A stretch of 10,174 bases of DNA, from the NCBI GenBank assembly GCA_023266795.1, contig JAHFPI010000037.1, positions 1 to 10,174 on the forward strand, given 5' to 3'. The position numbers and the translations under genes were made by a program. The stretch is from Rhodospirillales bacterium (GTDB lineage: Bacteria; Pseudomonadota; Alphaproteobacteria; Micavibrionales; UBA2020). This document shows positions 7,240-10,174 of this stretch, in pieces (within the stretch, counting starts at the first letter, position 1; each line of letters starts with the position of its first letter). The notes beneath the pieces are model-generated. The model searched no databases and was not told the origin of the DNA. It saw nothing but the letters and a program-made list of their open reading frames with translations.

Positions 7240-7325
7240 AAAAAAAGGACCCAGTCGGCGGTTAAACCGAAACTGGGTCCTTTTTTGCGGCACAGGGATG
7301 GAAGTCAGCTCCCACCGCGAGTGCA
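7240..7325 (-). ncRNA. Candidate intergenic small RNA, about 85 nt
   Basis: Inference only. A possible minus-strand promoter (7331-7359) would start a transcript near 7325 that ends at the terminator's T-run near 7240. The stretch folds on paper: a 6-bp hairpin TGGGAG/CTTCCA with loop CTGA (7314-7309/7304-7299), flanked by GCGG/CCGC (7318-7315/7290-7287), then an A-run, then the terminator hairpin. No ORF fits. The alternative is that this is simply the 3' trailer of the gene at 7456-8082, which ends 130 bases upstream of it. It resembles no RNA family I recognise. Confidence 0.3.
7241..7286. terminator. Strong bidirectional rho-independent terminator
   Basis: The arms AAAAAAGGACCCAGT (7241-7255) and ACTGGGTCCTTTTTT (7272-7286) are perfectly complementary. 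The loop holds a second small stem, CGGTT/AACCG (7259-7263/7265-7269). A 9-bp GC-containing stem core is followed by a T-run on both strands (six on +, seven then ATTTTT on -). On the minus strand it would end transcripts coming from the gene at 7456-8082 or from a start near 7325. No + strand gene directly precedes it. Confidence 0.85.
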
Positions 7326-7330
7326 GATTT

Positions 7331-7359
7331 ATTCAATCATAGGTTGCATATATTGTCAA
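7331..7359 (-). promoter_or_regulatory. Possible promoter for the candidate small RNA
   Basis: Consensus TTGACA (7359-7354) is followed, after 17 bases, by TTGAAT (7336-7331), a weak -10 with four of six matches. It sits in an AT-rich stretch downstream of the 7456-8082 gene. The rest of 7287-7455 shows no gene. Confidence 0.3.
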
Positions 7360-7455
7360 TAACATTTTAAAGAAGAGAGCAACGTGATTCATTCATTCTG
7401 TTCTGTGCAGTTAGAGGTTTAAACCGCTATGGCCGCTAATGATGTCTACTATAAA

Positions 7456-8082
7456 TTATTTTTTGAATCTGTCCAAAAAGCCGCGCTTCTTTTGCTCTGC
7501 CGCTGGTGCGGGAGGCGGTGCGCTTTCTTCCGGCCGTTTGAATTTGACTTTATCGGGTTCCGGTGCCGTATTTGCCAATTCTTGTTTCAGATCGTCAAGC
7601 CGGTCGGGAGCTACTTTAGCAACCCATTCGCCCAAAAGTTTTGCTGCGGTGCTAAACCCTTCGGAATTCATTGCTTTCCGAAGCGTGGGAAAACGGTTCT
7701 TTTGGGTGGGATCGACGCCAAAGCAAAAAACCGGTGTGCTCAGAGGCGTATTGTATTCCATTGAAGCAACAAAGCTTATGGTTTCCACCTGTTTTGGGGA
7801 TACTTGGTAACCAATATCAACGCTCATTTTTGGCATGTCATCATGATCATTTTTTATGAGGACACGACATTTGAATTTTTTTCCATCCTTTTCCGGCAGG
7901 CGTGAAATAGCTTTTACAATGGGCGCAATAGAATTATTGTAAAGATCCAGCATCTGCGCTTCTTGCGCGGCATATTTTTTCTCGTGTTCCGTTTGAGCTT
8001 GCTGCTGCCCTGCAGGCGAATTGTCCTGAAGAGTTTTTTCTGCAGCGGCCGCAAAATCATCGATAGGTTTTTTAGAAGACAT
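7456..8082 (-). CDS. Hypothetical protein, probably cytosolic, with Pro-rich C-terminal tail
   Basis: Not recognised. From ATG 8080-8082 it has 208 residues: a polar Gln/Ala/Glu-rich helical N-terminus (about 1-50), a mixed alpha/beta core (about 50-165, including 'KFKCRVLIKNDHDDMPKMSVDIGYQV' split around a His-Asp-Asp, then 'TPVFCFGVDPTQKNRFPTL'), an Ala/Pro linker (about 175-197), and a basic tail 'KKRGFLDRFKK' that could be an amphipathic membrane- or partner-binding helix. An upstream in-frame ATG at 8097 lacks a Shine-Dalgarno and would leave about a 9-base leader. ATG 8082 has AAGGAAAA upstream and fits the promoter at 8113-8140. No signal peptide. It is richer in A/T than its GC-rich neighbours, which suggests acquisition. 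Confidence 0.72.
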   Translation of the reverse strand: MSSKKPIDDFAAAAEKTLQDNSPAGQQQAQTEHEKKYAAQEAQMLDLYNNSIAPIVKAISRLPEKDGKKFKCRVLIKNDHDDMPKMSVDIGYQVSPKQVETISFVASMEYNTPLSTPVFCFGVDPTQKNRFPTLRKAMNSEGFSTAAKLLGEWVAKVAPDRLDDLKQELANTAPEPDKVKFKRPEESAPPPAPAAEQKKRGFLDRFKK

Positions 8083-8112
8083 TGAATTTTCCTTCATGGT
8101 TATTTCGCAAGA

Positions 8113-8140
8113 AATATAGTTCTGAAAAATATATTGTCAA
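8113..8140 (-). promoter_or_regulatory. Sigma70-type promoter of the 7456-8082 gene
   Basis: Perfect -35 TTGACA (8140-8135), 16-base spacer, -10 TATATT (8118-8113) on the minus strand. The predicted start near 8106 gives a roughly 24-base leader carrying AAGGAAAA before ATG 8082. This is the best promoter match in the window. Confidence 0.65.
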
Positions 8141-8259
8141 GAATAAAGAAATCTATAGTTGCCAATTGAGGCGTAACACATTGAATATACTTATTTTTAT
8201 TAAAGACTTCAAAAACTATGTATTCATAAGCTGAAGGTATAGTCTCTGGATAGTGGAAA

Positions 8260-8280
8260 GGTGGTGGAGATGAACGGGAT
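8260..8280. repeat. 21-bp direct copy of the tRNA-Ala 3' end (att-like or target duplication)
   Basis: Identical over 21 bases and in the same orientation to 8673-8693, which covers the CCA, the discriminator, the acceptor 3' strand and the 3' side of the T-arm of tRNA-Ala. After a mismatched T-loop region the similarity may extend a little further, because the T-stem-like pairing is kept: GAACGGGA (8272-8279), loop TTTA, TTCCGTTC (8284-8291). Such 3'-tRNA copies typically mark the far end of an integrated element. Confidence 0.8.
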
Positions 8281-8325
8281 TTATTCCGTTCTGCACAGTT
8301 ATGCTTTTAAAAGTTTCTAAAGCTC

Positions 8326-8568
8326 TCACCACAGATGCCTCTTGGCGAAAGCATGACCCGAACCGTGCTTTAGATATTTCTCGAATTTCTCGGCCTTGGC
8401 GCGGCTTTCAAAAGAAAGGTATGTAACAAGTTTCCACGGTTTGAATTTGTTTGTGTGAATGGACTTGCCCGCGTTGTGCTCAACAAGACGTTTTTTTAGA
8501 TCATTCGTCGAACCGATGTATCGTTCATCAGTTTTTGACTGGCTGGCGATCAAATAAACATAGAACAA
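8326..8568 (-). CDS. GIY-YIG nuclease domain protein
   Basis: Single-domain GIY-YIG protein, a fold that cuts DNA with one metal ion; these stand-alone forms are related to the YhbQ/UPF0213 group and most have no known role. From TTG 8566-8568 it has 80 residues: 'MFYVYLIAS' replaces GIY, 'RYIGSTNDL' carries YIG, then the catalytic-type Arg in 'LKKRLVEHNAGKS', 'TNKFKPWKLV', and the 'EKFEKYLKHGSG' helix holding the usual Glu. An in-frame GTG at 8619 would add 17 residues, but those read through the palindromes. The TTG follows AGAAGGA (8577-8583) at good spacing and yields the canonical family N-terminus. It lies between the tRNA-Ala gene and a copy of that tRNA's 3' end. Confidence 0.85.
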   Translation of the reverse strand: MFYVYLIASQSKTDERYIGSTNDLKKRLVEHNAGKSIHTNKFKPWKLVTYLSFESRAKAEKFEKYLKHGSGHAFAKRHLW

Positions 8569-8576
8569 ACAACTGT

Positions 8577-8583
8577 TCCTTCT
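8577..8583 (-). promoter_or_regulatory. Ribosome binding site supporting the TTG start of the GIY-YIG gene
   Basis: AGAAGGA on the minus strand, 8 bases before TTG 8566-8568. The GTG at 8619 has only palindrome sequence upstream. Confidence 0.55.
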
Positions 8584-8590
8584 GAAACAG

Positions 8591-8673
8591 TCCTGCTTCG
8601 CTAAAGCTTCGCAGGACACCCTGCTAAAATATATTTGCAGGGCTTTCGCCCTGCGTAGCTTTAGCGAAGCAGG
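8591..8673. repeat. Palindrome cluster abutting tRNA-Ala
   Basis: A 17-base perfect inverted repeat (8592-8608 against 8657-8673; core CTTCGCTAAAGCT) encloses two smaller hairpins: CCCTGC (8619-8624) with GCAGGG (8637-8642) around an AT-only loop, and GCAGGGC (8637-8643), loop TTTC, GCCCTGC (8648-8654). These share an arm and are mutually exclusive. TCCTGC/GCAGGA (8591-8596/8611-8616) gives a third fold. The right arm touches the tRNA-end repeat by one base. Confidence 0.8.
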
Positions 8674-8674
8674 G

Positions 8675-8750
<76 letters not shown>

Positions 8751-8783
8751 GGGATAAAATTTCAAACCGTGTTTGCCATCGAT

Positions 8784-8803
8784 AAACTCCCCGCAGGGAG
8801 TTT
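8784..8803. repeat. Small hairpin upstream of tRNA-Ala
   Basis: AAACTCCC (8784-8791), loop CGCA, GGGAGTTT (8796-8803). It has only a short T-run on either side, so it is a weak terminator candidate at most. The rest of 8751-8981 holds no gene. Confidence 0.45.
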
Positions 8804-8924
8804 TCTTAATGGCGGCGGATGCAGTATGCCGAGAACTGCCCACAGGGTCAATTCCCTTACGCGCTTATTTTTTCGGCGCACGATAGCCCATAAAGCTTAA
8901 GCATCACAGGCAGTTAGAAAATGG

Positions 8925-8955
8925 TGGCAATTTTTTAACTCCTCTGTTGTAGAAT
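8925..8955 (+). promoter_or_regulatory. Weak promoter candidate for the metal-efflux operon
   Basis: TGGCAA (8925-8930) and TAGAAT (8950-8955) are separated by 19 bases. The long spacer is the type used by MerR-family activators, but no dyad is seen in the spacer, so this is speculative. Confidence 0.22.
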
Positions 8956-8981
8956 CAGCATGAGGGTATAGGATAGGGCTT

Positions 8982-9377
8982 ATGAAAAGGTTTATTCTCA
9001 GTCTTCTGGTCCTTGTGATGTTCACGCCAAGTCTGGCGTGCGCGAAGTTCATGGATCACCAGAAAACCCCGCAGCCGCACATGACGATGATGGCGTCGGC
9101 GCAGGGGATGCCCTGCTGCCCCGAGGCCAATCAAAAATCGGATGCAGGCACGCGGCTTTTCAAGGATTGTGCTAAGATCGACCTGCAGCACGTGGGCGAT
9201 GTCTCGCTGCTTAAAAAAGCCGACAGCGCCAACGTGCCGTATATCCTGCCGCAAGTTTTGACTGCCGATAATCTTGCGATTTCAAAAGGACTTCTTATGC
9301 ACGGTCCTCCCGCGCTGGCGGAAAATTTCAGGTCGTATCCTCCCGTCTTCCTCGCCACGCAGCGTCTGCGCATTTAA
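8982..9377 (+). CDS. Small exported Cys/Met/His-rich protein, probable metal-efflux accessory
   Basis: A 131-residue protein with a signal peptide (MKRF, hydrophobic 5-14, cleavage plausible after ACA at 21). The mature N-terminus is rich in metal ligands: 'MDHQKTPQPHMTMM' and 'MPCCPE' (43-48), with another Cys at 63. The last residues, 'PPVFLATQRLRI', resemble the end of small periplasmic proteins encoded before CzcCBA/CusCBA-type efflux genes (CzcI-like or DUF2946-like), but I cannot assign the exact family. The TolC-family gene follows 48 bases later on the same strand. A purine-rich AGGATAGGG precedes the ATG. A hairpin (CACGCCA/TGGCGTG, 9023-9029/9034-9040) lies within the signal-peptide codons. 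Confidence 0.72.
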   Translation: MKRFILSLLVLVMFTPSLACAKFMDHQKTPQPHMTMMASAQGMPCCPEANQKSDAGTRLFKDCAKIDLQHVGDVSLLKKADSANVPYILPQVLTADNLAISKGLLMHGPPALAENFRSYPPVFLATQRLRI

Positions 9378-9425
9378 GCACATCCCTGTTCCTGTTTGCT
9401 TTCAATCCAAGGAATGGAGATTGCC

Positions 9426-10174
9426 GTGCGTATTTTTACCTTTATCCTGTTTTTATTTTTTCTGGTTCCTCCCGCTTATGCGGCGGCACCGGCGCAGCTG
9501 ACTCTGGATGACCTGCTGCTGCGTCTTAAACAGCATCCCGAGATTCAGGCCAATGTGCTCCGCGCCGAATCAGCGCGGCATTATGCCTCGGGCGAACTGG
9601 GGCTGCCGGACCCGATGCTGTTTATGGAGCAGCGGGATTACCGATTCAGCGGCGGCATGGGCAGCGGCGGCGGCGACAGCATGCTCGGCTTCAAACAGGA
9701 AATACCGCGCCCCGCCATCCGTCAGGCCAGATCGGAAAAGATGCAGGCCGAAGCGCAAAAAACCGAGCTGATGGCCGATTACGCCTTCGCCGCGATGAAA
9801 GCGCAGATGATCGGCGTGCTGGCCGACCGCCAGAGTTTCAGGGAACAGGAAGAAATCCTCCGCGAACAGGGGAATATTTTCAGCTCTGAAAGAACCAGCA
9901 TCAAGGGCCGCATCGTCGCCAACCAGTCGGGCACCAGCCGGATGGCGATGAGCCAGGCCGACAGCGCGGAAATCGGGATCATGCAGGCCGAACTGGCGCA
10001 GCAGGAGAACGAGAGCGACGCCATGCTGGCCAACATGCTGGGCGACGTGCCCGAGATCGTGCTGCCCGTCATAAAAATGGCCGCGTGGGACAACGATCCT
10101 GAAAAGACCTATCCCGTAAAAATCGCCGGCGGGGATGTCGCCATGGCGCAGAAAGAAGCGGCGGAGCGCACGGC
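9426..10174 (+). CDS. TolC/CusC-family outer-membrane efflux protein, N-terminal part
   Basis: Outer-membrane channel of a tripartite efflux pump, by context probably heavy-metal RND type (CzcC/CusC). About 249 residues are visible before the window ends. A strongly hydrophobic signal peptide ('RIFTFILFLFFLVPPAYA', 2-19) is followed by 'QLTLDDLLLRLKQHPEIQA', the usual first helix of the family, then 'GELGLPDPMLFMEQ', a Gly-rich turn, and 'FKQEIPRPAIRQARSEK', matching the QEIP-x-P landmark. Long Ala/Glu/Gln-rich coiled-coil helices of the periplasmic barrel come next. GTG 9426 is chosen because GGAG (9416-9419) precedes it by 6 bases. The in-frame ATG at 9414 has its AGGA directly adjacent, which is too close. 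Confidence 0.88.
   Translation, partial: MRIFTFILFLFFLVPPAYAAAPAQLTLDDLLLRLKQHPEIQANVLRAESARHYASGELGLPDPMLFMEQRDYRFSGGMGSGGGDSMLGFKQEIPRPAIRQARSEKMQAEAQKTELMADYAFAAMKAQMIGVLADRQSFREQEEILREQGNIFSSERTSIKGRIVANQSGTSRMAMSQADSAEIGIMQAELAQQENESDAMLANMLGDVPEIVLPVIKMAAWDNDPEKTYPVKIAGGDVAMAQKEAAERT

Larger units (their letters stand above)
8281..8672. mobile_element. Candidate GIY-YIG cassette between tRNA-end repeats
   Basis: Inference. About 390 bases bounded by the 21-bp direct repeats (8260-8280 and 8673-8693) contain only the GIY-YIG gene and the palindrome cluster 8591-8673, with no integrase or transposase. It may be a minimal endonuclease-mobilised cassette, or the scar of a larger tRNA-Ala island that lost its interior. 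Confidence 0.4.

Noticed and set aside
7429..7810. Plus-strand frames opposite the 7456-8082 gene
   Set aside because: They lack a good ribosome site and have biased composition, whereas the minus frame has a perfect -35 box, a Shine-Dalgarno and plausible protein composition.
8569..8619. 17-residue N-terminal extension of the GIY-YIG protein from GTG 8619
   Set aside because: It reads through the palindrome arm; the TTG at 8566-8568 has a Shine-Dalgarno and gives the family-typical MFYVYL start.
8784..8803. Rho-independent terminator
   Set aside because: The hairpin is good but the T-run is too short on both strands, so it is listed only as a hairpin.

Overview
The window looks like an alphaproteobacterial chromosome segment. 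The main support is a Nudix/winged-helix protein of the type annotated as 'NAD regulator in Alphaproteobacteria' (COG4111, NadQ-like), an alphaproteobacterial-style CCA-adding enzyme next to a MoxR ATPase, and short palindromic repeats that read in translation as 'RHAREGGHP'. Most genes are GC-rich by eye. A stretch from about 6.2 to 8.7 kb is visibly richer in A and T and looks like accessory DNA. The genus cannot be determined from the sequence.

Layout. Positions 1-330 (-) hold the N-terminal part of a MoxR AAA+ ATPase. It diverges from cca (451-1716, +), which converges on an amidase-signature enzyme (1723-3126, -). A two-gene unit follows on the + strand: a secreted protein of unknown function (3250-3918) and, 3 bases later, the NadQ-like regulator (3922-4911). 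A membrane-anchored unknown protein (4934-5584, -) diverges from yjdM/phnA (5794-6147, +).

The accessory-looking segment carries, on the - strand, a tiny ORF ending in a signal-peptide-like segment (6161-6337), a short Sel1-repeat protein (6374-6811), an unknown protein with a clear sigma70-type promoter (7456-8082), and a GIY-YIG nuclease-domain protein (8326-8568). Its roughly 640-base gene-free stretch (6812-7455) holds a 10-bp tandem array, a paired REP-like palindromic element, a strong bidirectional terminator and a possible small RNA. At the right edge lies tRNA-Ala(GGC) (8675-8750, -). A 21-bp direct copy of its 3' end lies at 8260-8280, so the GIY-YIG gene and a palindrome cluster sit between two tRNA-end repeats.

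From 8982 the + strand starts a probable metal-efflux operon: a small Cys/Met/His-rich exported protein and then a TolC/CusC-type outer-membrane factor (start at GTG 9426) cut off by the window end.

The genes do not form one pathway. The core genes are housekeeping (tRNA maturation, probable NAD control, an envelope ATPase). The most unusual part is the tRNA-Ala/GIY-YIG cassette with its palindromes. No CRISPR array, transposase or integrase is visible.
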